DNA of 15,430 bases from an uncultured Collinsella sp. GTDB taxonomy: Bacteria; Actinomycetota; Coriobacteriia; Coriobacteriales; Coriobacteriaceae. Numbering within the stretch: position 1 is the stretch's first letter; the number at the start of each line of letters is the position of its first letter. The DNA lies in contig CAAELJ010000100.1 in assembly GCA_900756725.1 (NCBI GenBank), positions 1 to 15,430 of the forward strand, given 5' to 3'. The notes under the pieces are model-generated. The model searched no databases and was not told the origin of the DNA. It saw nothing but the letters and a program-made list of their open reading frames with translations. Made by a program: the position numbers and the translations under genes. Of the stretch, positions 1-6,759 are shown piece after piece.

Positions 1-72
1 CAAAGTAGCCCTCACGCTCCACCCTTTCCGCCCCAACGCCACAAGGGCGACGACCTCGAGCAGGTCAACTTG

Positions 73-199
73 GGGGGGGGACGAGGGCTTAGTTCCCCAA
101 TCTTTCCGCAGGGGGCAAAAAGCCTCGCCGCACGAAGTGCGCAGCGAGGCTTTTTGCATGCCCGAGGACGATTGGGGAACTAAGCCCTCGTCCCTCCCC
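73..199. repeat. Long nested inverted repeat (cruciform-like) around a terminator
   Basis: The arms 79-101 and 171-193 are a perfect 23-base inverted repeat. Pairing continues outward to 73/199 with one G-T wobble (77/195). Between these arms lies a second perfect 14-base inverted repeat (115-128 with 144-157). The two unpaired spacers, 102-114 and 158-170, are each 13 bases long, so the whole 127-base element is symmetric and may be a longer palindrome whose middle has diverged. It lies past the 3' end of the aldolase gene. No coding sense is visible in it. It could be a compound terminator, a small palindromic repeat element or a structured RNA; the sequence alone does not decide. Confidence 0.75.
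115..157 (-). terminator. Rho-independent terminator after the aldolase gene
   Basis: A perfect 14-base stem (115-128 with 144-157) is capped by a further five-base stem (129-133 with 137-141). Read on the minus strand the 3' arm ends in a GGCTTTTTGC stretch, giving the U-run of an intrinsic terminator. The stem carries A and T runs on both sides, so it could also stop plus-strand transcription. It lies 75 bases beyond the aldolase stop codon. Confidence 0.8.
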
Positions 200-231
200 G
201 GGATATGTAGCGAGTCGGAGTACCCTTGCTG

Positions 232-1089
232 TTACTCTGCTTTGCCCACGGAGTTGAGGTTGGTCATGCGGATCTTAACCAGCTCGGTGATCTCACGCAT
301 ACCCTCCTTGGCCGGCTTCTTGGGATCGAAGCAGGCGGGGTTCTCGGCCATGTAGGCCATGAAGCCCTTGGTGTAGGCCTGACGCAGCTCGGTGGCGTAG
401 TTAACCTTGCAGATGCCGTTCTTCACAGCCTCGGCAACCTGCTCATCGGGCACACCAGAGGTGCCGTGCAGAACCAGCGGCACGTCGACGGCGTCGCGGA
501 TGGCCTTGACCACGGACTGCTCGATGTGCGGATCGCTCGTGTACACACCGTGGCTGGTGCCAACGCCAATAGCGAGAGAGGTGCAGCCAGTGCGCTCGAC
601 GAACTCCTTGGCCTCAGCCGGATCGGTGTAGGGGCTCTCGCCCTCAACCGCGGGACCGTCGTCCTCCTTGCCGCCAACCTTACCAAGCTCAGCCTCGACG
701 GGCACGCCCATGGCGCGGCCAGCGTCGGCGACGGACTTGGTCAGAGCGATGTTGTCCTCGAAGGACTCGTGCGAGCCGTCGATCATGACAGAGGTGTAGC
801 CCGTGCGGAAAGCCTGCATGCAGCGGTCATAGCCATCGCCGTGATCGAGGTGCAGAGCGACGGGCACGGAAGCGCGCTCGGCGGCAGCCTTGACCATGCC
901 GTAGAAGTAGTCCAGACCAGCGGTCTTGATGGTGCCCGGGGTGGTCTGCATGATGACGGGGGACTTGGTCTCCTCGGCAGCGGCCAGAACGGCCATAACA
1001 AACTCGAGGTTCTCGACGTTGAACGCGCCGACGGCGTAGTGGCCGGCCTGAGCGTCCTTGAGCATCTTTTCGGTGGTAACAAGTGCCAT
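232..1089 (-). CDS. Class II ketose-bisphosphate aldolase (tagatose/fructose-1,6-bisphosphate type)
   Basis: This 285-residue protein is a zinc-dependent aldolase that splits a ketose-1,6-bisphosphate into dihydroxyacetone phosphate and glyceraldehyde-3-phosphate in the cytoplasm. Visible family marks are HLDHGD at 80-85 (catalytic Asp82, zinc ligand His83), VEAELG at 131-136, the GTSHG segment with His180 and the LHGTSG segment with His208. The internal EAELGKVGGKEDD and KVNYATELR segments resemble GatY/KbaY tagatose-bisphosphate aldolases at least as much as glycolytic FbaA, so I leave the symbol blank. The reading frame is open further upstream to 1230, but the ATG at 1089 is chosen because the family N-terminus (MALVTTEKML) starts there and a GGAG ribosome site sits nine bases before it. 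It is divergent from a DeoR regulator, a usual arrangement for a sugar-phosphate-controlled aldolase. Remnants of lacB and lacC elsewhere in the window support a tagatose-1,6-bisphosphate role, as inference. Confidence 0.9.
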   Translation of the reverse strand: MALVTTEKMLKDAQAGHYAVGAFNVENLEFVMAVLAAAEETKSPVIMQTTPGTIKTAGLDYFYGMVKAAAERASVPVALHLDHGDGYDRCMQAFRTGYTSVMIDGSHESFEDNIALTKSVADAGRAMGVPVEAELGKVGGKEDDGPAVEGESPYTDPAEAKEFVERTGCTSLAIGVGTSHGVYTSDPHIEQSVVKAIRDAVDVPLVLHGTSGVPDEQVAEAVKNGICKVNYATELRQAYTKGFMAYMAENPACFDPKKPAKEGMREITELVKIRMTNLNSVGKAE

Positions 1090-1423
1090 GAGCGTTTGCT
1101 CCTCTCCCTCGCCCGCATCTGGACATCGGGCGTAGTTGTTCACAAGGCGTTTTACCTTGCGTTTTACTGCGCTCATTGTATGAAATTCAGCGGCTTTACA
1201 CGCGCGAGATATTGAGCCCATGCAGGTCAATACCGTCGTTTTTGAAAAGTAAACGGAAGGAATTGGAGCCGAGTGGGCGTGTTCGATATTGAATTTTGAG
1301 CGTTCAGCGTCTTTCTTTTATAGAAAAGATAAGTAATCGAAAGGTGTTTTCTTACTCAAAAAGAAAATGAACGAAAATGAAGTCAACACAATTCCTGCAA
1401 ATTTAGTCGAGAATGGAGCCACC
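1090..1423. promoter_or_regulatory. Divergent control region between aldolase and deoR
   Basis: These 334 bases hold the start signals of two divergent genes. They are clearly AT-richer than the flanking genes between about 1280 and 1410. A plus-strand promoter candidate is listed separately. I found no convincing minus-strand promoter for the aldolase. The only -10-like box I noticed is TACAAT on the minus strand near 1175-1185, without a matching -35. No tandem operator repeats are obvious. The DeoR-type repressor encoded next door would be expected to act here, as inference from the arrangement. Confidence 0.5.
1296..1324 (+). promoter_or_regulatory. Candidate sigma-70 promoter for deoR
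   Basis: TTGAGC (1296-1301) and TATAGA (1319-1324) are separated by exactly 17 bases, each matching four of six consensus positions. Transcription would begin near 1331, giving a leader of about 90 bases to the preferred ATG at 1424. The region is locally AT-rich. Confidence 0.45.
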
Positions 1424-2230
1424 ATGGCCCATGCAACAACCCGTGCTTTTGCCGACGAACGCCGTACCGCCATTATGGAAATGCTCGATCATAACGCCTC
1501 GGTGCAGGTAGCAGAAATCGCCCAGACCTTTGGCGTGTCCTCCGTCACCGCCCGCGCCGACCTGGACGCGCTCGCCGAAGCAGGCAAGCTGCGCCGCACA
1601 CATGGTGGTGCCGTATCGCTCCACAAACGCCTGACCGTCTCCACGCAGGATCGCCGCATCAATGTCAACGTCGCTGCCAAGCAGGCCATCGCGCAAAGCG
1701 CCATCGAGCTCGTCAATGACGGCGACACGCTGCTCGTCGACTCGGGCACCACGGCGCTCGAGTTTGTGCGCACGCTCGACCTGCGCTCCGGCATCACGGT
1801 CATCACTGCCGACATCACCATCGCCGACTTCATCGACGAGAGCCTACCCTCGGTCGATGTCATTATGCTCGGCGGGGAGCTCCGCAAGGGTCACCGCTAC
1901 CTCTACGGCCCCCTCACGATGGCCGCACTCGACGCGCTCCATGCCGATCTCGCGATCATATGCCCCGGCTCCTTCGTCTCGAACCGGGGCTTCATGACCG
2001 ACTATCCCCAAATGGCGGAGATCAAGATGGCCGCCCTCAGATGCGCCGCTCGTTCGGTCGCCCTCATGGACGCCAGCAAGCTCGAGGCGCGCGGAACCTA
2101 TTGCTTTGCACCGCTCCATTCAGTGAATCACATCGTCATCGATCGAGACGAGAAGGGCATCCTCGCGGACGCCCTCAATGCCTTGCCGGAAGGGGTGAAA
2201 CACCCCCGGCTCATGATCGCGTGCGAGTAA
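1424..2230 (+). CDS. DeoR/GlpR-family transcriptional regulator of sugar metabolism (intact copy)
   Basis: A 268-residue cytoplasmic DNA-binding repressor of the usual family length. Residues 10-65 form the N-terminal winged helix-turn-helix (SVQVAEIAQTFGVSSVTAR, ending in the typical LRRTHGGAV segment). Residues 80-265 are the DeoR C-terminal sugar-phosphate-sensing domain, with the DSGTT motif at 106-110 and the LGGELRKGHRYLYGP and MTDYPQMAEIK segments. The frame also opens at an ATG at 1367, but the ATG at 1424 is preferred: GGAG lies five bases before it and the extra 19 residues look unlike the family. It is divergent from the ketose-bisphosphate aldolase, which it probably represses, with a phosphorylated ketose or hexose as likely effector (inference). 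Bases 1617-1764 are almost identical to a tract in the broken paralogue at 9201-9811, with lower identity beyond, which points to recombination between the copies. Confidence 0.9.
   Translation: MAHATTRAFADERRTAIMEMLDHNASVQVAEIAQTFGVSSVTARADLDALAEAGKLRRTHGGAVSLHKRLTVSTQDRRINVNVAAKQAIAQSAIELVNDGDTLLVDSGTTALEFVRTLDLRSGITVITADITIADFIDESLPSVDVIMLGGELRKGHRYLYGPLTMAALDALHADLAIICPGSFVSNRGFMTDYPQMAEIKMAALRCAARSVALMDASKLEARGTYCFAPLHSVNHIVIDRDEKGILADALNALPEGVKHPRLMIACE
1617..1764 (+). repeat. 148-base direct repeat, copy 1 (inside intact deoR)
   Basis: This tract matches 9201-9348 without gaps, with two differences (1673 C/T and 1708 G/A). It codes for the segment from the end of the HTH domain through the DSGTTALEF motif. 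The copies are in direct orientation, offset by 7584 bases. Confidence 0.9.
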
Positions 2231-2267
2231 CCCGTGCTGCGGAGGCCATCGCCTCAACGAAACCGTC

Positions 2268-2314
2268 GCACCACTGGAAAAACTTACATAAAACGTAAAG
2301 TTTTCCAGTTGTGC
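2268..2314 (+). terminator. Hairpin after deoR, possible terminator
   Basis: The arms 2273-2285 and 2298-2309 pair with one bulged A, and pairing resumes outside with GCAC (2268-2271) to GTGC (2311-2314) after one mismatch. It begins about 40 bases past the deoR stop. No U-run follows, so its role as an intrinsic terminator is uncertain. An operator or other structured element is possible. Confidence 0.4.
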
Positions 2315-2426
2315 CACCGAATCTGACAGGGAGCAGCGCCGAGGACGGAGGCGGACCGTGAACGGCGTTGAACTAAGCGGATTATTCCATGCAGCGCGGA
2401 TTTAATGTGTCGCCAACTCGCATGTC

Positions 2427-2444
2427 AAAAAACGCCCGAGGGCG
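2427..2444 (-). terminator. Short minus-strand terminator after the lacC remnant
   Basis: On the minus strand a five-base GC stem (2440-2444 with 2433-2437) is followed directly by six T residues (2432-2427). It lies about 70 bases beyond the surviving lacC stop codon, where the terminator of the original lacC operon would be expected. The stem is short, so confidence is moderate. Nothing else recognisable lies between 2231 and 2512. Confidence 0.5.
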
Positions 2445-2512
2445 AAGGCACGGTGCACAGAGGTACAGAAGCGCTCGCGCTCGGGCGAAGATGCCGATGT
2501 CGTGGAAAGCCG

Positions 2513-2965
2513 CTACAGCTCGGTGACCTTGACGGCGTTGTAGACCTCATCCCAACAGTCCATGACCAAATAGCCGGTCATCGGATCCAAGGCGTTGAGC
2601 TTACCGCAGGTGTTAGCGGTCTTGAGGACCGTGACGTTGTCGGCACCGGCGGCAATTGCATGGGCGAAGCCCGCGATGGCGGAATCGCCGGAACCGGTGG
2701 CGTTCACCGCCGGGATGTCAGGAGTCTTGGCGCGGAACGCGCGGCCATTGCGGAAGCCGACGGAACCGACAGCGCCCATGGAGACGACGACCCATGGGAT
2801 GTTGACGAAACGCTCGTTCTCAGCGAGAGCGGAGCGCAGGGCATCGACGTCGTCGTGCGGTGAAGCTGGTGCCGAAAAGGCCGTTGATCTCTGTAAGGTT
2901 GGGCTTGACGAGCTCGGCCCTCACATCGGAGGCGAGGTCGACATCAAACGAGGCGCTCTCGAGCT
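2513..2965 (-). pseudogene. lacC: Tagatose-6-phosphate kinase remnant (C-terminal part, frameshifted)
   Basis: This is the last 45% or so of a PfkB-family sugar kinase. The surviving 3' part (2513 to about 2863) reads WVVVSMGAVGS, then VNATGSGDSAIAGF (the GSGD catalytic/anion-hole motif), and ends TGYLVMDCWDEVYNAVKVTEL with a normal TAG stop. This matches LacC closely in order and spacing. Just upstream, in another frame (about 2865-2965), is the preceding LacC segment ELVKPNLTEINGLFGTS. The two halves come back into one frame if about one base is removed near 2864 (frame change of +1 or -2), giving HDDVDALRSALAENERF across the join. The N-terminal 170-180 residues of a roughly 310-residue LacC are absent. 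In their place the frame runs back into an aldose-epimerase-like fragment. The gene cannot make active kinase. The left boundary with the neighbouring fragment is approximate. Confidence 0.8.
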
Positions 2966-3095
2966 CGAGGGCAAGCGTACCCTCACCCTCCCCGACGAGT
3001 TTCCATTCCTGCTTGCGCGCGAAGCCATGGCGCCCGAGCTTGGCCTGCTTACCAGGGCGCGTCACTGCCGGCAGATTCGAGCCGCAAAAAAGAAA
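2966..3095 (-). pseudogene. Aldose-1-epimerase-like fragment (LacX type)
   Basis: About 43 residues in one minus-strand frame, from CGSNLPAVTRPGKQAKLG through RHGFARKQEWKLVGEGEG to TLALELES, resemble the part of galactose-mutarotase-like LacX/YeaD proteins around their conserved RHGFAR motif. Family members run to roughly 290 residues, so both ends are missing. There is no start codon or ribosome site. The upstream side ends in a pyrimidine-rich stretch next to the PTS operon terminator, and the downstream side runs in frame into the lacC remnant near 2965, so the scrap is bounded by rearrangement joints. The identification rests on a short motif and could be refined by profile search. The true edges may differ by tens of bases. 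Confidence 0.6.
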
Positions 3096-3130
3096 AAGGA
3101 AATGAAAGGGAAGAGAGGTCGGCCAAATAC

Positions 3131-3161
3131 CAGGGGGCGGGGCACAAGACCCCGCCCCCTG
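3131..3161 (-). terminator. GC-rich hairpin ending the PTS operon
   Basis: A perfect 12-base GC-rich stem (3131-3142 with 3150-3161) with a seven-base loop lies 33 bases past the EIIB stop codon. On the minus strand it is followed by GTATTT and, further on, a T-rich tract. The U-run is weak but the stem is strong and well placed. The 98 bases between EIIB and the epimerase scrap hold nothing else visible. Confidence 0.6.
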
Positions 3162-3193
3162 AGGACGTCAATAACGTGTGCGCGTCACAACAC

Positions 3194-3493
3194 CTAACCG
3201 ATCAGCGCAAGCACCGCGTCGACAATCCCCTTCGAGTTCATCATCCCAAAGTCCTGAGGGGGAATGACGTACACCGGAATGGAGCCGGCAACCCTCTCAA
3301 TCTGGTCTTTCATGAATCGGACGTGGGGACCGAGAATGATCGCCGAAATCTCGTCGCTTATCAAGGACTCGGCTTCGGCGATCGGCACCGCGTCGACCTT
3401 AAGGCCAATCCCACGAGACGCGCCCTCCTCCTCAAGCTTCTGAGCGAGAATGCTCGTTGTCATCCCCGCATAGCAGCACAACATCCACTTCAC
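3194..3493 (-). CDS. PTS lactose/cellobiose-family EIIB component
   Basis: A 99-residue cytoplasmic phosphocarrier that takes phosphate from EIIA and passes it to the sugar held by EIIC. The N-terminus MKWMLCCYAGMTTS carries the family's active-site loop (C-x-AGM-[ST]-TS), with Cys7 the likely phosphorylated residue. The length fits stand-alone EIIB-Cel/Lac domains. The start is a GTG at 3493, preceded by GGGAGGT with seven bases of spacing. It is the last gene of the four-gene operon, 41 bases after EIIC. A separate EIIB is typical of cellobiose/lichenan and chitobiose systems, whereas classic LacE fuses EIIC and EIIB, so substrate cannot be inferred from this subunit alone. Confidence 0.9.
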   Translation of the reverse strand: MKWMLCCYAGMTTSILAQKLEEEGASRGIGLKVDAVPIAEAESLISDEISAIILGPHVRFMKDQIERVAGSIPVYVIPPQDFGMMNSKGIVDAVLALIG

Positions 3494-3534
3494 TTTTACT
3501 ACCTCCCGGTTTCTAGCCTAACAATCTGAGATCG

Positions 3535-4842
3535 TTAAGCCACCGCTTCCTGCTCGGTTTCTTCCTGCAACTTCTGCTTCTCGTATGCCCTAAAGAACGG
3601 ATAGTAAACAAGAAGATTCAAGATCACGAGGGCAACGATCAGCAGGAAGGCGCGTATATCCATGGTCGCAAGGAATGCGCCGATAGGAGACGGAACATTC
3701 CACCCGGGATACGCGAAGGCGCGATTCACCAAGCCGAAATCCATGCAGAACCAAGTAATCGCTCCGTTGAGCATCATATTCAGGATGGAGGGAATGAACA
3801 TCATTGGGTTATACATAACCGGGAGTCCGAAAATGATGGGCTCGTTCACACCGAACAGGACCGGAATGATACCGAGCTTTCCAATCGCGCCGATTTGCTT
3901 CGAGCGGCTTCTCAGGGCAAGCAGGGCGAGGGCGAGCGTGGCACCATTGCCGCCAATCGTCATGAAATACCACACGAACGGAGGCGTGACGACAAAGGGC
4001 AGCGCGGTTGCCGCGGTGCCGGCAGCGAACGCATCCATGTTGGCATAAAGGTTGTTATACAGAAACGGATCGAGCGGACTCGTGAGGACGGAATCGTGAA
4101 TGCCGAACCAGAACATAAAAGGCATGAGGAAACCGACCAGCAACACACCGCCCAGGCTATTGACCGCGCCGACCAACGGAGAAAAGACGGTCGCAATCAA
4201 GTTCGCCAAGGGAGCGCCCGTCACCATAATAGACGCCGTGGCAGCAAGCGCCATGGCAAAGAACACGATAGTGGCAGGGACGAGATTGGTCATCGAGTCG
4301 CCCAGCGCAGGGGGAACGGAGCTGGGGAGGGAAATGCGGCCGACTTCATTTTCCGACAGGAAACGGAACAACTCGACAGAAGCGATGCTCACCACGATAC
4401 CACAGAACAGTCCGGTTCCGCCCAGATTGTCAACCATCAGGGAGGCCTCGGCATTTATGCAGGCAGTGGCTACGAAAGAGGCGGTCGCGGTGGCAACGGG
4501 CAAATAGGAGTCCATCTTGTAATGACGACTCAGGAAAAACGCCAAACCAATGGTCACCCATAAGGCAAGGCATCCCGTCGTGATAGTGTTGACCGTAATG
4601 AAGGGATAGAACAGGAAGTCGGCAAGAGACTGCCATCCTTGCATGAACGATCTGCCGATTCCCTCCTCCATCGCCGTGTAATCCATCGGAGGGCTAACGA
4701 TGACGAGTGCAAGACTTCCGATAGTCATAAAGGGCACAAGCGTCAGGAACGTGTTCTGGATCGACTGAATGTAACGATTCGCGCCGAGCTTGCCAGCCAC
4801 GGGCGCCACATGCTTCTCAATCCATGAGGTGAAGGCTTCCAT
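3535..4842 (-). CDS. PTS lactose/cellobiose-family EIIC membrane permease
   Basis: A 435-residue integral membrane protein that binds the sugar and moves it across the membrane while EIIB phosphorylates it at C6. Many hydrophobic segments are visible between residues 28 and 420. The family signature GVNEPIIFGLPVMYNP is at 331-346, and a GIHD segment (His249) precedes it. By analogy with the ChbC structure, His249 and Glu334 would contact the sugar (established for the family, not shown here). The ATG at 4842 overlaps the stop of the glycosidase gene as TAATG, with AGGAGG just upstream inside that gene, so translation is probably coupled. The context with a GH1 6-phospho-glycosidase points to a beta-linked disaccharide such as lactose or cellobiose. 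Confidence 0.92.
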   Translation of the reverse strand: MEAFTSWIEKHVAPVAGKLGANRYIQSIQNTFLTLVPFMTIGSLALVIVSPPMDYTAMEEGIGRSFMQGWQSLADFLFYPFITVNTITTGCLALWVTIGLAFFLSRHYKMDSYLPVATATASFVATACINAEASLMVDNLGGTGLFCGIVVSIASVELFRFLSENEVGRISLPSSVPPALGDSMTNLVPATIVFFAMALAATASIMVTGAPLANLIATVFSPLVGAVNSLGGVLLVGFLMPFMFWFGIHDSVLTSPLDPFLYNNLYANMDAFAAGTAATALPFVVTPPFVWYFMTIGGNGATLALALLALRSRSKQIGAIGKLGIIPVLFGVNEPIIFGLPVMYNPMMFIPSILNMMLNGAITWFCMDFGLVNRAFAYPGWNVPSPIGAFLATMDIRAFLLIVALVILNLLVYYPFFRAYEKQKLQEETEQEAVA

Positions 4843-6236
4843 TATTTCTCCTCCTGTCGTGCAATCATTTCCTTGTACCAGTAATAGCTGTCCTTACAGA
4901 TACGGCGGCAATCATCGTCGTAATCGACGTAAACCAGTCCGTATCGCTTGTCGTAGCCATTGATCCAGCTATAGACGTCCATGGTCGACCAGACAAAATA
5001 GCCGCGGACATCGCAACCCTCTTCTTTTGCCCTGAGCATCCAGTCGACGAAGCCCTGCAAAAACTCGATACGATAGCCGTCGTGAATCCGCCCATCCTCT
5101 ACAACGTCCTTATAGCCGAGACCGTTCTCGGTAATGATGAATGGGACCGCCGGATACAACGCGTGGAGACGTTTGAGCAAGTTGTACAGGCTCTTGGGAT
5201 AGATCTCCATATCCCAACTGTTGTGCGGAACGGAATCATCGCGATCGATCTCGAACCAACCCTTGACCAAGGACTGCTTCTTGTCGCCCTTTTTGCCCGT
5301 ATTGCTTGCCTTAAAGCACGTCTCACCTTGCGTATAGGGCTTCACCAGATAACGGTCATAGGCGTTCACGCCCAGATAATCCACCGTACCAGCAGCAAAA
5401 ACCTCTGCATCCTCCGGCATGATATAGGAGAGGTCATAACCCTCCTGGGTGAGCACCTCAACCAGGTCCGGACAAAATTCACCCAATATGCAGGTGTCAT
5501 TCACGCAGCGATCGAAGAACAGTTCTGCACGCTCCCGTGCGAAACGGTATGCTTCGTCATCAACCAGAGTCTCGATGGAGTACGAATCGCTCACGACTCC
5601 GATTTGCCCTTCATATCCGCCATTCCTGAAACGACTGATCGCACGCGCACTCGCAAGCATGAGATTGTACATCGCATGCCAGCGTCTTCCCAAGTCCTGA
5701 ACATTCGGAGGGTAGTTCCCCGCCGCATAACAACATTGAGTCTCGTAGTTCGGCTCGTTGATGCTCGCCCACAACTTGATGCGGTCCCCAAACCGATCAA
5801 AGCAGACCTGGGCATAACGCTCATACGCATCAACGGTCTCCCTCGACTCCCAGCCGCCCTTTTCGAATAGCGTTGCGGGAAGATCGTAGTGGTATAGCGT
5901 TGCCAGGGGCGTCAGCCCGTGCGTCAGACAGCAATCGATCAGGCGGTCGTAAAACGCGACTCCCTCCTCACATACTTCGCCCGTGCCGTCGGGGATGATA
6001 CGTGTCCATGAAATCGAGAAGCGATAAGCGTTCTGGCCGCCCTCCGCCATCAACCGTATGTCCTCTTCATACCGATGGTAGTGATCGCATGAAACATCAG
6101 CGTTAACGGGATTTACAACATTCTTCTCGCTGTGGCAGAAAACATCCCAGTTGGACAGACCTTTTCCGCCTTCTCGCCAAGCACCTTCGCACTGATATGC
6201 CGCGGTAGCTGATCCCCACAGAAAATCGTCAGCCAC
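4842..6236 (-). CDS. GH1 6-phospho-beta-galactosidase / 6-phospho-beta-glucosidase
   Basis: A 464-residue cytoplasmic GH1 enzyme of normal family length that hydrolyses PTS-imported 6-phospho-beta-glycosides. The acid/base Glu161 is in the SINEP segment and the nucleophile Glu370 in IITENG. Near the C-terminus SWINGYDKRYG gives Ser423, Lys430 and Tyr432, the trio that holds the 6-phosphate in this subfamily. Unphosphorylated-sugar GH1 enzymes usually have Glu-Trp where Ser423-Trp424 stand. Trp424 after the Ser matches LacG-type 6-phospho-beta-galactosidases, whereas 6-phospho-beta-glucosidases often have a small residue there, so a lactose-6-phosphate substrate is favoured but not certain. 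The start is GTG at 6236 with GGGAGGT five bases before it, and it overlaps the EIIA gene by eight bases. The stop overlaps the EIIC start, so the operon is tightly packed. Confidence 0.92.
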   Translation of the reverse strand: MADDFLWGSATAAYQCEGAWREGGKGLSNWDVFCHSEKNVVNPVNADVSCDHYHRYEEDIRLMAEGGQNAYRFSISWTRIIPDGTGEVCEEGVAFYDRLIDCCLTHGLTPLATLYHYDLPATLFEKGGWESRETVDAYERYAQVCFDRFGDRIKLWASINEPNYETQCCYAAGNYPPNVQDLGRRWHAMYNLMLASARAISRFRNGGYEGQIGVVSDSYSIETLVDDEAYRFARERAELFFDRCVNDTCILGEFCPDLVEVLTQEGYDLSYIMPEDAEVFAAGTVDYLGVNAYDRYLVKPYTQGETCFKASNTGKKGDKKQSLVKGWFEIDRDDSVPHNSWDMEIYPKSLYNLLKRLHALYPAVPFIITENGLGYKDVVEDGRIHDGYRIEFLQGFVDWMLRAKEEGCDVRGYFVWSTMDVYSWINGYDKRYGLVYVDYDDDCRRICKDSYYWYKEMIARQEEK

Positions 6237-6549
6237 GATGTACCTCCCTGTAAAGCCTTACAAACTCCTCCGCGAGACGCCCGAACGTAATGGTCGTCAT
6301 CAAGTGATCCTGAGCGTGCACGAGAAGAAGGCTGAACTCAATCTCCTCTCCAGAGACCTCCGCGCGGAGCAAGTCCGTTTGAGACTCATGTGCACGGACG
6401 ATGCATTCATTTGCCGAGGTTATTTCCGATTCGGCTTCGTCGAATTCTCCATCTCGCGCATGGTTAATTGCGCTTGAGAAATGCGCGGATGCCTCGCCGA
6501 CATTCGCAACCAGTTGAAATGAAATCGACTGCAATTCTTGTCTATCCAC
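6229..6549 (-). CDS. PTS lactose/cellobiose-family EIIA component
   Basis: A 106-residue all-helical cytoplasmic phosphocarrier that accepts phosphate from HPr and passes it to EIIB. The family motif LLLVHAQDHLM (74-84) is intact: His78 is the expected phosphorylated residue and Asp81 the nearby acidic residue. The start is a GTG at 6549. The alignment of MDRQELQSISFQLVANVGEA with family N-termini supports it, and AAAGGAGGAG lies immediately upstream with short spacing. It is the first gene of the operon and overlaps the glycosidase gene by eight bases. The divergent PRD activator lies 210 bases away. Confidence 0.92.
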   Translation of the reverse strand: MDRQELQSISFQLVANVGEASAHFSSAINHARDGEFDEAESEITSANECIVRAHESQTDLLRAEVSGEEIEFSLLLVHAQDHLMTTITFGRLAEEFVRLYREVHRG

Positions 6550-6759
6550 ATCTCCTCCTTTCGTTTGCCAATCCAGTCCGAAAGCATCCAGAAGCCCCGG
6601 GGCTCAACTTCTTCAGCCCTCGATTTTTTTCTTTATCCTACTTATTGCACGGGCGGTTATCCAAGCACCCTTTGCGCAGAGCCCCGCAATACCTGACATT
6701 GCCCTACAATTCCTTATCTAGCATGATTGCTACTACGGGCCCTGGAAAAAGGATCGAAT
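6550..6759. promoter_or_regulatory. Divergent control region of the PTS operon and its activator
   Basis: This 210-base gap must hold the promoters of both the operon (minus) and the regulator (plus). A perfect 12-base palindrome, AGCCCCGGGGCT, lies at 6593-6604, about 44-55 bases upstream of the EIIA start, and is a candidate protein site. On the minus strand TTGGAT and TAGGAT are 18 bases apart (about 6635-6665), a weak promoter candidate. On the plus strand TTGCCC and CATGAT are 17 bases apart (about 6699-6727), also weak. Weak core promoters would fit an activator-dependent operon. Confidence 0.4.

Noticed and set aside
226..1215. 329-residue plus-strand open frame opposite the aldolase
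   Set aside because: It is antisense to a well-conserved aldolase, is rich in Gly, Leu, His and Val as expected of a shadow frame, and has no ribosome site.
1367..1423. Upstream ATG of deoR adding 19 residues
   Set aside because: No ribosome site precedes it and the extra residues do not resemble the family N-terminus; the ATG at 1424 has GGAG at proper distance.
2513..2779. Complete small PfkB-domain protein of 88 residues
   Set aside because: It has only the C-terminal end of a sugar kinase, no substrate-binding half, and homologous sequence continues upstream past the internal ATG.
3100..3130. Possible target-site duplication or insertion-sequence edge at the left border of the PTS block
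   Set aside because: I compared it with 8700-8780 and found only a short resemblance (GGCCAAAT versus GGCAAAT), with no terminal inverted repeats or transposase.
5082..5870. 262-residue plus-strand open frame opposite the GH1 gene
   Set aside because: GH1 catalytic motifs on the other strand are intact, and this frame has no recognisable domain or ribosome site.
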